This document shows positions 27,943 through 38,035 of a stretch of DNA of 64,000 nt, one piece after another (within the stretch, counting starts at the first letter, position 1; each line of letters opens with the position of its first letter). The notes under the pieces were generated by a model. That model was not told the DNA's origin and did no database searches. It was given only the letters and a program-made list of their open reading frames with translations. The translations under genes and the position numbers were made by a program. Where the stretch lies: NCBI RefSeq assembly GCF_019334305.1, contig NZ_JAHWGH010000012.1, positions 372,001-436,000 on the forward strand. Reading direction: 5' to 3'. The stretch is from Rossellomorea orangium. Its GTDB lineage: Bacteria > Bacillota > Bacilli > Bacillales > Bacillaceae_B.

Positions 27943-28917
27943 ATGCTCGCACGAGGGGACGATTATTCACATCGTCTCCTTTCTTTTTTGCAATATAAAT
28001 TAAAGGATCCCGGTGCATCTTTGAAAAGTATAAAAGAAGGAAAGTGGATGCTTAAAAGCCATGGCATGAAGTGGTTTGTGAAACGTTTTCCCAGCCAATT
28101 GAAATTCTTGCTCCAGGAACGGTTGATTTCAACCCTGATACGGGAAAGGTTCTATCATGTGCTTCCGTTTCATCCTATTCATGACAAAGAGATATTATTA
28201 TTTGAAGGAATGCCAATCGGAATCACGACATGGTTGGATACGGCTGGTCCAATCAGCTATGATCAACGTAATGACCGGGAAGACACATTAATGGTTCTGA
28301 AGAAATTCCATGCTATTTCCAAAACAATCAGGGGTTCCTGGACAGAAGAGGTCCCACAGTATCGATGGTTAAAAAAATGGAAAAAGCGAATGCTGCAGTT
28401 TCAATATAATCTTCCCTACTTACAGGCATTCATTCAGCCTTATTATTTGTATACTTATTTAGAATGGGGCAGATGGGCATTAAAAGAATTGAAATCCATC
28501 GGTGTCCATGAAAATAGTGACTGCATCACTCATGGAGATGTGGCGCATCATAATTTCTTGAGAGGGAAAACCGGAATTGTGTACTTAATTGATTTTGATC
28601 TTATGTCCCGTTCTACGGCCATGACGGATGATCTTCAATTTTGCAACCGGATTTCCCCTTATTTAAATTGGTCATTGAGTGAAATCAAAAAGATGACGTC
28701 CTTTGATACCTATCATGATAACCTCATTTTTTATATTGGATTGATGTATCCATCGGATGTATTTAGGGAATGGAATCGATTCATCAGGGAAGATCAATAT
28801 TACAAGCAGAATGTGTGGGGATATTTAACGGATTTGACTCTTCAACAATTCCACATGAGGATGCAATTCAATCAGGAGCTACATGGGGAAGTGAAGAGAA
28901 TCAATAGCCAATTGTAG
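27943..28917 (+). CDS. Phosphotransferase/kinase-fold protein, CotS-like
   Basis: A 324-residue protein of the aminoglycoside phosphotransferase/CotS fold. The N-lobe strands are around IKEGKWMLKSHGMKWFVKRF, the catalytic loop is THGDVAHHNFL, and the metal-binding DFD follows in YLIDFDLMSRS. Relatives are spore-coat proteins (CotS, YsxE) or small-molecule kinases; no substrate can be named. ATG 27943 lies one base after the safA stop with a GAGGG site. A terminator-like hairpin lies inside its first codons. ATG 28048 with AAGGA is a later alternative, but the residues before it look like part of the kinase N-lobe. Confidence 0.8.
   Translation: MLARGDDYSHRLLSFLQYKLKDPGASLKSIKEGKWMLKSHGMKWFVKRFPSQLKFLLQERLISTLIRERFYHVLPFHPIHDKEILLFEGMPIGITTWLDTAGPISYDQRNDREDTLMVLKKFHAISKTIRGSWTEEVPQYRWLKKWKKRMLQFQYNLPYLQAFIQPYYLYTYLEWGRWALKELKSIGVHENSDCITHGDVAHHNFLRGKTGIVYLIDFDLMSRSTAMTDDLQFCNRISPYLNWSLSEIKKMTSFDTYHDNLIFYIGLMYPSDVFREWNRFIREDQYYKQNVWGYLTDLTLQQFHMRMQFNQELHGEVKRINSQL
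27952..27990 (+). terminator. Terminator-like hairpin within the start of the phosphotransferase gene
   Basis: AGGGGACGAT and ATCGTCTCCT pair across a 7-nt loop, followed by TTCTTTTTT. It would end most safA transcripts, yet it overlaps codons 4-16 of the next gene. Confidence 0.65.
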
Positions 28918-29019
28918 GGGATGTCTCCAAACATTGTTCGAATGATTTGATTCCTCTTTTCACAACCTAATGGTGAGCAGATATTATGCTCAAAGTTTGG
29001 GTTGAAGGAGGAATCACCA

Positions 29020-29757
29020 TTGAATAAACGATTATTCATGGTACCGTTAACAGCCGTCATGACCCTGGGTCTTGCTGCATGTAATAGTGGAGAAGAAAAA
29101 GCTCAAGACCGTTATACAGACTCCTACGAGCCACTCGGCTTCTACTCCAACGATGGACACGGGGGAGACAACCGGGATGAGAGGGACGGACCTCTAACTG
29201 AAATGTATGATCATTCTGTTGGAAAAGAAGGGCAGGATATCCGTCAGAAGAAGCGCCAATTCTTACAAGTGAGAGATGAGAGCGGAAATCCAAAGAATCC
29301 TTCACGGCCGCTTGCCAATTATGATGAGAATTTCTTAGCAAGGGATGGCCGTGCGAGCCACGGAGATGCCAATTATCACGGTCATCTTGATGATAATACC
29401 CGTGACGCAAGGAGATCGTATTATACAGCATATGAAGGAGATCTGGCTGAGAAGATAGGGGACGTGACAGGGAATGTCAAGAATGTCAGTGATGTTCGTG
29501 CCGTCGCCTATGGTTCGGATGTCCTCATAGCAATAGAAGTGGATGACCATAGTAAAGCCGAGGAAACAAAAGCCCGTGTGAAAGAAGCAGTACAGCCTTA
29601 TCTCCATGGAAGAACGGTTTCTGTGGTGACAGATGAGGGAACATTCAGTCGGGTGAGAAACATTGATAATGATTTACGTGACGGTGGTCCAAGGGAAGCA
29701 ATCAACTTTGACATTCATGATATGTTCCGATCAGTGAAGGACCGCATGAGCCGTTAA
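29020..29757 (+). CDS. YhcN/YlaJ family sporulation lipoprotein (CoxA-like)
   Basis: A 245-residue lipoprotein. The signal peptide MNKRLFMVPLTAVMTLGLAAC ends in a lipobox with Cys21. The mature part is rich in Asp, Arg and His, then has a YhcN-type C-terminal domain (DVRAVAYGSDVLIAIEVDDHSK). Relatives are made during sporulation in the forespore or cortex; CoxA (YrbB) is encoded next to safA in B. subtilis, as here. The start is TTG 29020, behind GAAGGAGG with a 9-base spacing; ATG 29002 would precede the ribosome site and add charged residues before the signal. Confidence 0.85.
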   Translation: MNKRLFMVPLTAVMTLGLAACNSGEEKAQDRYTDSYEPLGFYSNDGHGGDNRDERDGPLTEMYDHSVGKEGQDIRQKKRQFLQVRDESGNPKNPSRPLANYDENFLARDGRASHGDANYHGHLDDNTRDARRSYYTAYEGDLAEKIGDVTGNVKNVSDVRAVAYGSDVLIAIEVDDHSKAEETKARVKEAVQPYLHGRTVSVVTDEGTFSRVRNIDNDLRDGGPREAINFDIHDMFRSVKDRMSR

Positions 29758-29765
29758 TGAAAGTG

Positions 29766-29806
29766 GGCTGCTTAAAGAAACGTTTCTTTAAGCAGTCTTT
29801 TTTTTT
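29766..29806 (+). terminator. Terminator after the lipoprotein gene
   Basis: CTGCTTAAAGAAA and TTTCTTTAAGCAG form a perfect stem with a CG centre, followed by a run of T. Confidence 0.9.
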
Positions 29807-29919
29807 GAAATCCGGGAAAGTCCGTCCCTAAAAAGTTTGAAGGAGTTTGGATATTCTTAACAGGCTTTGGCAAGACTAGTGGATAGAGATTTACATAAAT
29901 CAAGTTCGAGGTGATCACG

Positions 29920-30468
29920 ATGACGATGAAGGTTCGAATCGTGTTTATGGTGTTGTTGTTAGTCGGTGCATTTTATTTCACGTTTTTTTATACGGAGGAA
30001 AAGCAGGCTGCTGACGGCAGTTCCCTGGAGACACTGAACGATACGCCTGCTGAGGTCGCATCTGCCCATACGGTCACGGTTATACTGGAGAGAGTATATC
30101 TGGATGGTGAAGTGAGCGAGGAAATCGTTCAGGAAACGATTTGGAGCATGGAAGACTTTTGGGCTGCATATGATGATTGGCAGCTGATGGATATGACGGA
30201 AGAACAAATCGTGTTCCAGAAAAAAATGGATGATATTTCACCCCTTTTAAAAACCAATGGATACTTCGGTATATCTGATAAAGGTGTACTGTCTATATTC
30301 AACGGCAAACCTGGACAGGCGGAGATCATTCAGTCCTTCTTTCAGATAGACGTAGAGAAGCTTGAGAGTAAACGCCATGATGATCTTGTCAAAGGCATCC
30401 CCATCAAGTCGAAGCAGGAGTATGAAGAGGTGCTCGAACAATTTAAGGCCTATTCCGTTCCTAAATAA
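29920..30468 (+). CDS. bofC: Forespore regulator BofC of the sigma-K checkpoint
   Basis: A 182-residue secreted or membrane-anchored protein. A hydrophobic segment lies at about residues 5-23. The conserved stretches VTVILERVYLDGEVSEE, WSMEDFWAAYDDWQLM, KMDDISPLLKTNGYFG and IQSFFQIDVEKLES align well with B. subtilis BofC. BofC acts in the forespore intermembrane space to restrain SpoIVB and so delay SpoIVFB action on pro-sigma-K. ATG 29920 follows GAGGTGAT; ATG 29926 is also possible. The position ahead of ruvA matches B. subtilis. Confidence 0.93.
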   Translation: MTMKVRIVFMVLLLVGAFYFTFFYTEEKQAADGSSLETLNDTPAEVASAHTVTVILERVYLDGEVSEEIVQETIWSMEDFWAAYDDWQLMDMTEEQIVFQKKMDDISPLLKTNGYFGISDKGVLSIFNGKPGQAEIIQSFFQIDVEKLESKRHDDLVKGIPIKSKQEYEEVLEQFKAYSVPK

Positions 30469-30473
30469 GAATG

Positions 30474-30503
30474 AAAACCAGTGCATAGATCACTGGTTTT
30501 TTT
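30474..30503 (+). terminator. Terminator after bofC
   Basis: AAAACCAGTG, a CATAGAT loop and CACTGGTTTT with extra T form a compact intrinsic terminator. Confidence 0.9.
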
Positions 30504-30679
30504 ATTGCTGAATTTCCCCTGCCCAAGAATAACGATATTTGTTAAAATTAGAACAAGTGTTTCTCTTTGATCTCTCTTTCCCATCCCTTTAAATAGTGAT
30601 ATGATACAATAGATTTTATATGTCCATTGGATGGTGGATGAGTGACGAAACAGTGAGATGTAAATAGGGAGAGAATGGA

Positions 30680-31291
30680 ATGTATGAATATATAAGAGGG
30701 ACAGTCAGTCAAGTGGGTCCAGAATACGTAGTGGTGGAGAATAATGGAATAGGCTATCAGTTGTATACAGCCAATCCTTTTGTTTATTCAAAATATCAGA
30801 ATCAAGAGATTCAGATTTTTACATATCAGCATGTGAGAGAAGATCTTATTGCCCTTTACGGGTTTCTTGCCATTGAAGAGAAGCTGCTATTTATGAAACT
30901 ATTAAATGTTTCAGGGATTGGTCCAAAGGGAGCTTTGGCGATTTTGGCATCAGGCGCCCCTCAGCAGGTGATTTCAGCCATCGAAGAAGAGAATGAAAGC
31001 TTCCTGACAAAGTTTCCCGGTGTCGGGAAGAAGACTGCCCGTCAAATGATCTTGGATCTAAAAGGAAAGCTTCAGGATGTTGTTCCGGATTATTTTCCCA
31101 GTCTATTTTCGAATCATGAGGAAACAGCAGTATCAAGCGTGGAGGACGAGGCCTTTGATGAAGCAATCCTTGCCCTTAAAGCCCTTGGCTACTCTGAACG
31201 TGAAATAAAGAAAATCACTCCTAAATTGAAAGGAGAAGGGCATTCTTCAGACGAAATCATCCGAAAAGCCCTTCAACTTTTATTGAAATAA
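30680..31291 (+). CDS. ruvA: Holliday junction branch-migration protein RuvA
   Basis: A 203-residue protein: N-terminal OB fold ([21 protein letters not shown]), tandem helix-hairpin-helix motifs ([13 protein letters not shown] and [13 protein letters not shown]), an acidic flexible linker and the C-terminal RuvB-binding domain ([16 protein letters not shown]). It tetramerises on Holliday junctions and loads RuvB. ruvB starts 25 bases later. Confidence 0.98.
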   Translation: MYEYIRGTVSQVGPEYVVVENNGIGYQLYTANPFVYSKYQNQEIQIFTYQHVREDLIALYGFLAIEEKLLFMKLLNVSGIGPKGALAILASGAPQQVISAIEEENESFLTKFPGVGKKTARQMILDLKGKLQDVVPDYFPSLFSNHEETAVSSVEDEAFDEAILALKALGYSEREIKKITPKLKGEGHSSDEIIRKALQLLLK

Positions 31292-31315
31292 AGCCAAAGG
31301 AAGGAGGAAGTCTAA

Positions 31316-32317
31316 ATGGAAGACAGAATCGTATCAGGCGAATCAGAATTAAATGAAGATTCCTTTGAATATTCCTTGCGCCCTCAGACAATAAAACAAT
31401 ATATAGGGCAAGATAAGGTGAAGCATAACCTGGAGGTTTTCATCGAAGCGGCAAAGATGCGGGAGGAAACTCTCGATCATGTCCTGCTTTACGGTCCACC
31501 CGGGTTGGGTAAGACAACCCTTGCCGCGGTCATAGCCAATGAAATGGGAGTGAATCTGCGGACCACTTCAGGACCTGCCATCGAGAGGCCGGGAGACTTG
31601 GCAGCGGTACTGACGGCACTTGAGCCTGGTGATGTATTGTTCATCGATGAGATCCACAGGCTGCCCAGGGCCATAGAAGAGGTTCTTTATCCGGCCATGG
31701 AAGACTTTTGTCTGGATATCGTCATCGGGAATGGTCCCAGTGCACGATCAGTCCGTTTGGATCTCCCTCCTTTCACGCTGGTGGGGGCGACGACCCGTGC
31801 CGGGGCACTGTCGGCTCCGCTTCGAGATCGATTTGGTGTTTTATGCCGGTTGGAATATTATAATGAAGAGCAGTTGAACGAAATTGTTCAGCGGACCGCT
31901 GCCATATTGAACACGAAGATCGAAGCGAAGGCTTCTGAAGAATTGGCCCGGAGATCAAGAGGGACACCCCGAATCGCCAATCGATTACTCAGAAGGGTAA
32001 GGGATTTTGCCCAGGTGAAAGGGAATGGTGATATTACCACCTCACTTTCAAGGGAAGCCCTGGAACTTCTTCAAGTCGATAAGCTGGGTCTTGATCATAT
32101 CGACCATAAGCTTCTTAAAGGTATCATTGAACGCTTCAGGGGAGGACCTGTGGGGCTTGATACCATCGCTGCAAGTATCGGTGAGGAGTCCCATACGATT
32201 GAAGATGTTTACGAACCGTATCTATTACAGATCGGGTTCATCCAGAGGACACCAAGGGGAAGGGTCGTCACACATCTTGTATATGACCATTTCCAATTGG
32301 AGGTGCCGAACAAATGA
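31316..32317 (+). CDS. ruvB: Holliday junction helicase RuvB
   Basis: A 333-residue AAA+ motor. The Walker A is GPPGLGKTT, Walker B DEIHR, sensor GATTRAG, and the C-terminal winged helix ends near RTPRGRVVT. It drives branch migration with RuvA. The start follows AAGGAGGAAG. The next gene overlaps its end by four bases. Confidence 0.98.
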   Translation: MEDRIVSGESELNEDSFEYSLRPQTIKQYIGQDKVKHNLEVFIEAAKMREETLDHVLLYGPPGLGKTTLAAVIANEMGVNLRTTSGPAIERPGDLAAVLTALEPGDVLFIDEIHRLPRAIEEVLYPAMEDFCLDIVIGNGPSARSVRLDLPPFTLVGATTRAGALSAPLRDRFGVLCRLEYYNEEQLNEIVQRTAAILNTKIEAKASEELARRSRGTPRIANRLLRRVRDFAQVKGNGDITTSLSREALELLQVDKLGLDHIDHKLLKGIIERFRGGPVGLDTIAASIGEESHTIEDVYEPYLLQIGFIQRTPRGRVVTHLVYDHFQLEVPNK

Positions 32318-32520
32318 CCGGATTGCCCAAGTTCGTCATGATCATCGGTGGAATCATACTGGTGATTGGCTTCCTCATGCAATTCATTAAAATAGGGAAG
32401 CTCCCTGGTGATATTATCATCAAAAAAGAAAACACAACATTTTATTTTCCACTTATGACTTCTATTCTGATTAGTGTTATACTTTCCGTTATCTTTTATA
32501 TAATCGGGAGATTCAAATAG
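32314..32520 (+). CDS. DUF2905 small membrane protein (YrzS-like)
   Basis: A 68-residue protein with two transmembrane helices (about residues 5-22 and 45-64) separated by [22 protein letters not shown], the conserved DUF2905 core. Function unknown. It overlaps ruvB by four bases and precedes queA, the same place as yrzS in B. subtilis, so it is part of the ruv-que operon. Confidence 0.85.
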   Translation: MTGLPKFVMIIGGIILVIGFLMQFIKIGKLPGDIIIKKENTTFYFPLMTSILISVILSVIFYIIGRFK

Positions 32521-32557
32521 GACTCAATAGTGAGATTTACATAAGCTAGGTGAAAAA

Positions 32558-33586
32558 ATGGTGAAAGTAGAAGATTTTGATTTTCATTTACCTGAAGAAC
32601 TAATTGCCCAGACCCCTCTTGAGAACCGCTCCGAGAGTAGATTGATGGTGCTGGATAAAGAAGATGGTTCCATGGATCATATCCGTTTTAAACAGATTAC
32701 CGATTACCTGGAAGAAGGGGATTGCCTCGTCTTGAATGATACACGGGTATTGCCGGCTCGTCTTTTTGGGCAAAAAGAAGGTACAGGGGCCAATATAGAA
32801 GTGCTCCTCTTAAAACAGGAAGATGGGGACCAGTGGGAGACCCTGGTGAAGCCGGCTAAACGGATCCGGGTCGGAACGGAGATCGTGTTCGGTGACGGGA
32901 AGTTAAAAGCAACCTGTGTCGATTTGAAAGAACATGGCGGAAGGATCCTTGAATTCTCGTATGAAGGGATTTTTTATGAAGTGCTGGATGAATTGGGGGA
33001 AATGCCTTTGCCTCCATATATCCGGGAACGCCTGGAAGAACAGGACCGCTATCAAACAGTGTTTGCCAAAGAAAGAGGTTCAGCTGCTGCTCCAACTGCG
33101 GGCCTTCACTTTACCGAGGAACTGTTGGATGAGCTGAGAGATAAAGGTGTTCATATTGCATTCATTACTCTGCATGTTGGCCTCGGAACCTTCAGACCGG
33201 TATCTGTGGACACAATCGAGGAACATGACATGCATGCTGAGTTCTATCAGGTTTCTGAGGGGACTGCCCGCCTATTAAATGAAGTAAGGGCAAATGGAGG
33301 GCGCATCGTTACAGTCGGAACGACATCCACCCGGACACTTGAGACCATTGCTTCAAAACACGGCACGTTCGTGGAAGAGAATGGCTGGACGAATATATTC
33401 ATCTATCCTGGATACGAGTTTAAAGGGATCGATGGTCTGATTACGAATTTCCATCTGCCGAAGTCGACCCTGATCATGCTGGTCAGTGCGTTTGCAGGTC
33501 AGGAAAACGTGATGCATGCCTATGAAACGGCCGTTAAAGAGAAGTATCGCTTCTTCAGCTTCGGCGATGCCATGTTGATTAAATAA
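32558..33586 (+). CDS. queA: S-adenosylmethionine:tRNA ribosyltransferase-isomerase
   Basis: A 342-residue enzyme that transfers the ribosyl moiety of SAM to preQ1-modified tRNA, giving epoxyqueuosine. Conserved segments are [50 protein letters not shown] and GTTSTRTLE. It is followed by tgt, which works one step earlier in queuosine synthesis. Confidence 0.97.
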   Translation: MVKVEDFDFHLPEELIAQTPLENRSESRLMVLDKEDGSMDHIRFKQITDYLEEGDCLVLNDTRVLPARLFGQKEGTGANIEVLLLKQEDGDQWETLVKPAKRIRVGTEIVFGDGKLKATCVDLKEHGGRILEFSYEGIFYEVLDELGEMPLPPYIRERLEEQDRYQTVFAKERGSAAAPTAGLHFTEELLDELRDKGVHIAFITLHVGLGTFRPVSVDTIEEHDMHAEFYQVSEGTARLLNEVRANGGRIVTVGTTSTRTLETIASKHGTFVEENGWTNIFIYPGYEFKGIDGLITNFHLPKSTLIMLVSAFAGQENVMHAYETAVKEKYRFFSFGDAMLIK

Positions 33587-33600
33587 TGATTGAAGTATAA

Positions 33601-34776
<1,176 letters not shown>

Positions 34777-34818
34777 AAAAGCATGCTATAAATAATTCAG
34801 TGAAAGGAGGGGAAAAGA

Positions 34819-35091
34819 ATGGGAGGAAGTTTAGGAACAATACTACCTTTGATTTTAATGTTTGTTCTGTTTTATTTTTTACTGATCCGTCCTCAGCAAA
34901 AGCGTCAAAAAGCGATCTCAAAAATGCAAAATGAGCTTGCGAAGGGTGATAGAATCATCACGATTGGCGGTTTACACGGATCAATCGATGCCATTGAAGA
35001 AGGTAAAATAGTCATCCTTTGTGGTGACGGCAGCCGTCTTACATATGATCGTAATGCGATCAGGGAAGTCGTTAGAGCTGAGCAGGTTTAA
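34819..35091 (+). CDS. yajC: Preprotein translocase subunit YajC
   Basis: A 90-residue protein with an N-terminal transmembrane helix (about residues 6-23) followed by RPQQKRQKAISKMQNELAKGDRIITIGG, the YajC signature. YajC associates with SecDF at the Sec translocon; secDF is encoded about 5 kb downstream. AAAGGAGG precedes the ATG. A strong terminator follows. Confidence 0.95.
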   Translation: MGGSLGTILPLILMFVLFYFLLIRPQQKRQKAISKMQNELAKGDRIITIGGLHGSIDAIEEGKIVILCGDGSRLTYDRNAIREVVRAEQV

Positions 35092-35093
35092 TT

Positions 35094-35146
35094 AAAAAGG
35101 GTTCCTCATCATCGTGCCTCGGCACTTTGAGAGGAACCCTTTTTAT
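35094..35146. terminator. Bidirectional terminator between yajC and the convergent membrane-protein gene
   Basis: AAAAAGGGTTCCTC and GAGGAACCCTTTTT form a 14-bp perfect stem with a loop that carries a small GTGCCTCGGCAC hairpin. A- and T-runs flank it on both sides. Confidence 0.9.
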
Positions 35147-35153
35147 TTCTGTT

Positions 35154-35525
35154 CTAATCTTCTCTTGTACCGCCACTCATATTCACACCAAGTATTCCTC
35201 CCATCATGGCTGTGAGGATGTAGCAGCCGTGATAAATAAGCTGTTCCATTGAAAAGAGGCTGTCATAACCGAGGTATTGAAATAAGAAGATGACAAGCGT
35301 ATAAATGAGTCCTGTCGACCCTCCCAGCATCCATCCTTTTGTTTTTCCCTTTCCACCTGACATGAATCCACCAACAAACAATGATAGGAACGAAATGATG
35401 GTGACAAATAGCGTGATGGAGCTTTCGGTAAGATTAGTGAACCTGAGCAGTAAAGAGAATAATAAGCTTGCAACAATCGCTATGACAAATATGGTAGTCG
35501 CTCCATAAAGGACGGCACCACCCAT
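35154..35525 (-). CDS. TIGR04086 family membrane protein (YrzE-like)
   Basis: A 123-residue protein with four transmembrane helices. LYGATTIFVIAIVASLLFSLLLRF and the FVGGFMSGGKGKTKGWMLGGSTGLIY segment are characteristic of this family of unknown function. It is convergent with yajC, as yrzE is in B. subtilis. The ATG at 35525 sits in an A-run, and the nearest ribosome-like site (AGGGAGAGG) is about 20 bases upstream, so the true start is slightly uncertain. Confidence 0.8.
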   Translation of the reverse strand: MGGAVLYGATTIFVIAIVASLLFSLLLRFTNLTESSITLFVTIISFLSLFVGGFMSGGKGKTKGWMLGGSTGLIYTLVIFLFQYLGYDSLFSMEQLIYHGCYILTAMMGGILGVNMSGGTRED

Positions 35526-35687
35526 TTTTTTTGCTTCGATGACGGTCCTCTCCCTTCTATCTCGATAATTTTATTCCGTATTAGTACAAGCATATTCCTG
35601 TCCATTGTAAAAAAGACTAGAAATTTTCAGTGGTCAAGCCTCATAGACTAGTATGAAACTTCCTTTTAGGATAAGGAGTGAGTGACC

Positions 35688-36983
35688 ATGTCCCCGATGA
35701 TTGTATTGATTGTATTCGTTACAGTTTATATCCTTTTAATGACTGAAAAGTGGAATCGTGTACTCGCTGCCATGGCCGGTGGGGTCGCCATGCTTCTGAT
35801 AGGCGCATTTCCAATTGAAAAGGCGCTTTTCACCTACATTGATTGGAAAACCATTACTCTTTTGTTTTCCATGATGCTGATCGTAACGATCACAAGCAAA
35901 ACGGGGGTATTCGAGTTTATTGCCATTAAGGTCGCCAAATGGGTGAACGGGAATGGGCTGGCGCTCCTAATCGTGTTTTCTTCTCTCGCTGCAGTGGGTT
36001 CGGCTTTTTTGGCAAACGTCACGATTGCCATGCTGCTGGTACCGATCCTGTTCAAACTGACCAGGCTTCTTGAACTTCCGCCCATCCCTTTTCTGATCAT
36101 GACGATCCTTGCCTGTAATATAGGCGGGACGGCAACGCTTATTGGTGATCCCCCTAATATGATGATCGGCCAGGCAGTGAAGCACTTTACGTTCAATGCC
36201 TTTCTGGAAAATTTGTTACCTGTCGTTTTGATGGTCTATGGTGTGACACTTTTGATCATGTGTGTCCTGTACAGGGAAGTGCTTCATGTGAAAGAGGATA
36301 GGAAGCTGTTGCTGAAGGGCATTGATCCTGCCGAGTATTTAAAGAAGAATAGGGGATTGTTCCAGTCCATATTTGTACTGGCATTGGTTCTCGTGGGGTT
36401 TTCAGTGTATCCAATTTTTCACCTTGATGTGACCACAGTATCCCTGGCGGGGGCCGTCCTGCTCCTCCTGCTCCTGGAGAAAATTCACCCGCCTGAATCG
36501 GTCCTTAGAGAGGTGGAATGGGGAACGCTCTTTTTCTTTATGGGCCTGTTCCTACTTATAGGGGGGATTGAAGAGGCAGGATTCATTGATGAAATCGCAC
36601 GTGAAATACTGCGGGCGACGGATGGGGATATGAAGAAAACGGCGTTTGTCATCCTATGGGGAACCGGCTTACTTTCTGCAGTAGTGGATAATATCCCGTT
36701 TGTGGCGGCCATGATTCCCGTCATTCAGGAATTCGGTGAGTTCGGCATGGTCAATATGGACCCATTATGGTGGTCATTGGCTCTCGGGGCTTGCCTTGGT
36801 GGGAATGGGACGCTTCTTGGGTCTTCTTCTAACCTGGTCATCGCAGGACTTGCATCGAAGGAAAATGTACATATCAAATTTTATCAATATTTGCTTATCG
36901 GTGTTCCCGTTACAATCATATCCCTTGCTGTTTCCACACTCTATGTGTATTTCAAGTATATTCGCCCGTTTCTTGGTGGATAA
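35688..36983 (+). CDS. ArsB/NhaD-type ion transporter
   Basis: A 431-residue polytopic membrane protein of the ion transporter superfamily. It has about 11-12 helices; NIGGTATLIGDPPNMMIG and its C-terminal counterpart GACLGGNGTLLGSSSNLVIAG are the two pseudo-symmetric substrate-binding signatures of the ArsB/NhaD/CitT group. Substrate (arsenite, sodium/proton or an anion) cannot be decided from sequence alone. The start is ATG 35688, nine bases after AAGGAG. B. subtilis has no transporter at this point between yrzE and yrbG, so it is an addition relative to that species. Confidence 0.85.
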   Translation: MSPMIVLIVFVTVYILLMTEKWNRVLAAMAGGVAMLLIGAFPIEKALFTYIDWKTITLLFSMMLIVTITSKTGVFEFIAIKVAKWVNGNGLALLIVFSSLAAVGSAFLANVTIAMLLVPILFKLTRLLELPPIPFLIMTILACNIGGTATLIGDPPNMMIGQAVKHFTFNAFLENLLPVVLMVYGVTLLIMCVLYREVLHVKEDRKLLLKGIDPAEYLKKNRGLFQSIFVLALVLVGFSVYPIFHLDVTTVSLAGAVLLLLLLEKIHPPESVLREVEWGTLFFFMGLFLLIGGIEEAGFIDEIAREILRATDGDMKKTAFVILWGTGLLSAVVDNIPFVAAMIPVIQEFGEFGMVNMDPLWWSLALGACLGGNGTLLGSSSNLVIAGLASKENVHIKFYQYLLIGVPVTIISLAVSTLYVYFKYIRPFLGG

Positions 36984-37052
36984 ATATTCCTCCGATTTAT
37001 TTTGTCCTTCTGTCGATACTACATAATGACATGTGTAGGGGAGGGAAAAGCA

Positions 37053-37697
37053 ATGGAGGAATACGTTATCATCATTGCACGCACTCTTTTTCTTTATTTT
37101 TTGATCATATTCATATTCCGAATCATGGGTAAGAGGGAGATCGGGGAATTAAGCATTCTGGATCTGGTCGTATTCATGATGATTGCAGAGATGGCGGTCA
37201 TGGCCATCGAACAGCCCGATGACCCGATCATTCATACGGTTCTTCCTATGGCGGTCATAGTCCTTATACAGATTCTGTTTGCATGGTTTTCCTTGCGCTC
37301 TAAATCCTTCCGGGAGTTATTGGACGGAAAGCCCTCCGTCATCATTCATAATGGAAAAATCGATGACAAAGCCATGAAGAAACAGCGGTATAATTACGAT
37401 GATTTATTACTTCAGTTAAGGGAAAAGGATATCTTTAATCTGGCTGATGTTGAATTCGCCATATTGGAACCTTCGGGGAAATTATCGGTGTTAAAGAAAG
37501 ATAAAAAGACTCCTCACTCCCTTACCCTGCCTTTGATCCTGGATGGGCAGGTCCAAACCACCCATCTTGATATGATCGGCAAAACAGCCTTTTGGTTACG
37601 GAAGGAATTGAGGGAACGGGGGTTCAAAAACATTCAGGAAATCTCCTTTTGCAGCTTTCAAAATGGACAGTTTTATATTGATGAAAAAAACCAGTAA
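37053..37697 (+). CDS. DUF421/YetF-family membrane protein (YrbG-like)
   Basis: A 214-residue protein. About three N-terminal transmembrane helices with FRIMGKREIGELSILDLVVFM are followed by a conserved cytoplasmic DUF421 domain (LRSKSFRELLDGKPSVIIHNGKID and the LSVLKKDK segment). Molecular function is not established. ATG 37053 is preceded by GGGGAGGG; the longer frame from 37002 adds a non-conserved stretch. The stop codon lies inside the left terminal repeat of the element at 37696-38028. Placement before spoVB matches yrbG. Confidence 0.85.
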   Translation: MEEYVIIIARTLFLYFLIIFIFRIMGKREIGELSILDLVVFMMIAEMAVMAIEQPDDPIIHTVLPMAVIVLIQILFAWFSLRSKSFRELLDGKPSVIIHNGKIDDKAMKKQRYNYDDLLLQLREKDIFNLADVEFAILEPSGKLSVLKKDKKTPHSLTLPLILDGQVQTTHLDMIGKTAFWLRKELRERGFKNIQEISFCSFQNGQFYIDEKNQ

Positions 37698-38028
37698 TAA
37701 AAAGAGGCTGGGACAAAAGGGTTTCAGCTAAAGAGTAATCCGAACGAGTGGTTTGAAAAAATCCATCTCGTTCGGATTTTTAATTTTTAGTGCTAGAGCT
37801 TAATCCATGTATTAAGCAGGTTCCAGCTGTTGATTGGAGTGCAAGACGAAGACTCCTGCGGGAAAAGCGGAATAGGTGAGACCCCGCAGGAGCGTGAGCG
37901 ACGAGGAGGCTCGCCTTCCGCCCGAGGAAAGCGAAGTCTTGCACGGAAATCAACAGCGGTGTAACACGTAATCTCATTGTTCGTCTTTAGAGTGTATAGA
38001 TTTAGTTATGTCCCAGCCTCTTTTTATT
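37696..38028. repeat. 333-bp intergenic element with perfect 20-bp terminal inverted repeats
   Basis: The left end AATAAAAAGAGGCTGGGACA (37696-37715) is the exact reverse complement of the right end (38009-38028). Inside are a stem of CCGAACGAG/CTCGTTCGG near 37740-37776 and a nested structure. In the latter GTTGATTGGAGTGCAAGAC pairs with GTCTTGCAC...AATCAAC, enclosing CTCCTGCGGG/CCCGCAGGAG. No coding potential is evident. It lies between convergent yrbG-like and spoVB genes and uses the stop codon of the former. Similar GAGGCTGGGACA and CCCCGCAGGAGCG sequences are known as interspersed intergenic repeats in Bacillota. Confidence 0.85.
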
Positions 38029-38035
38029 TGGGAGA

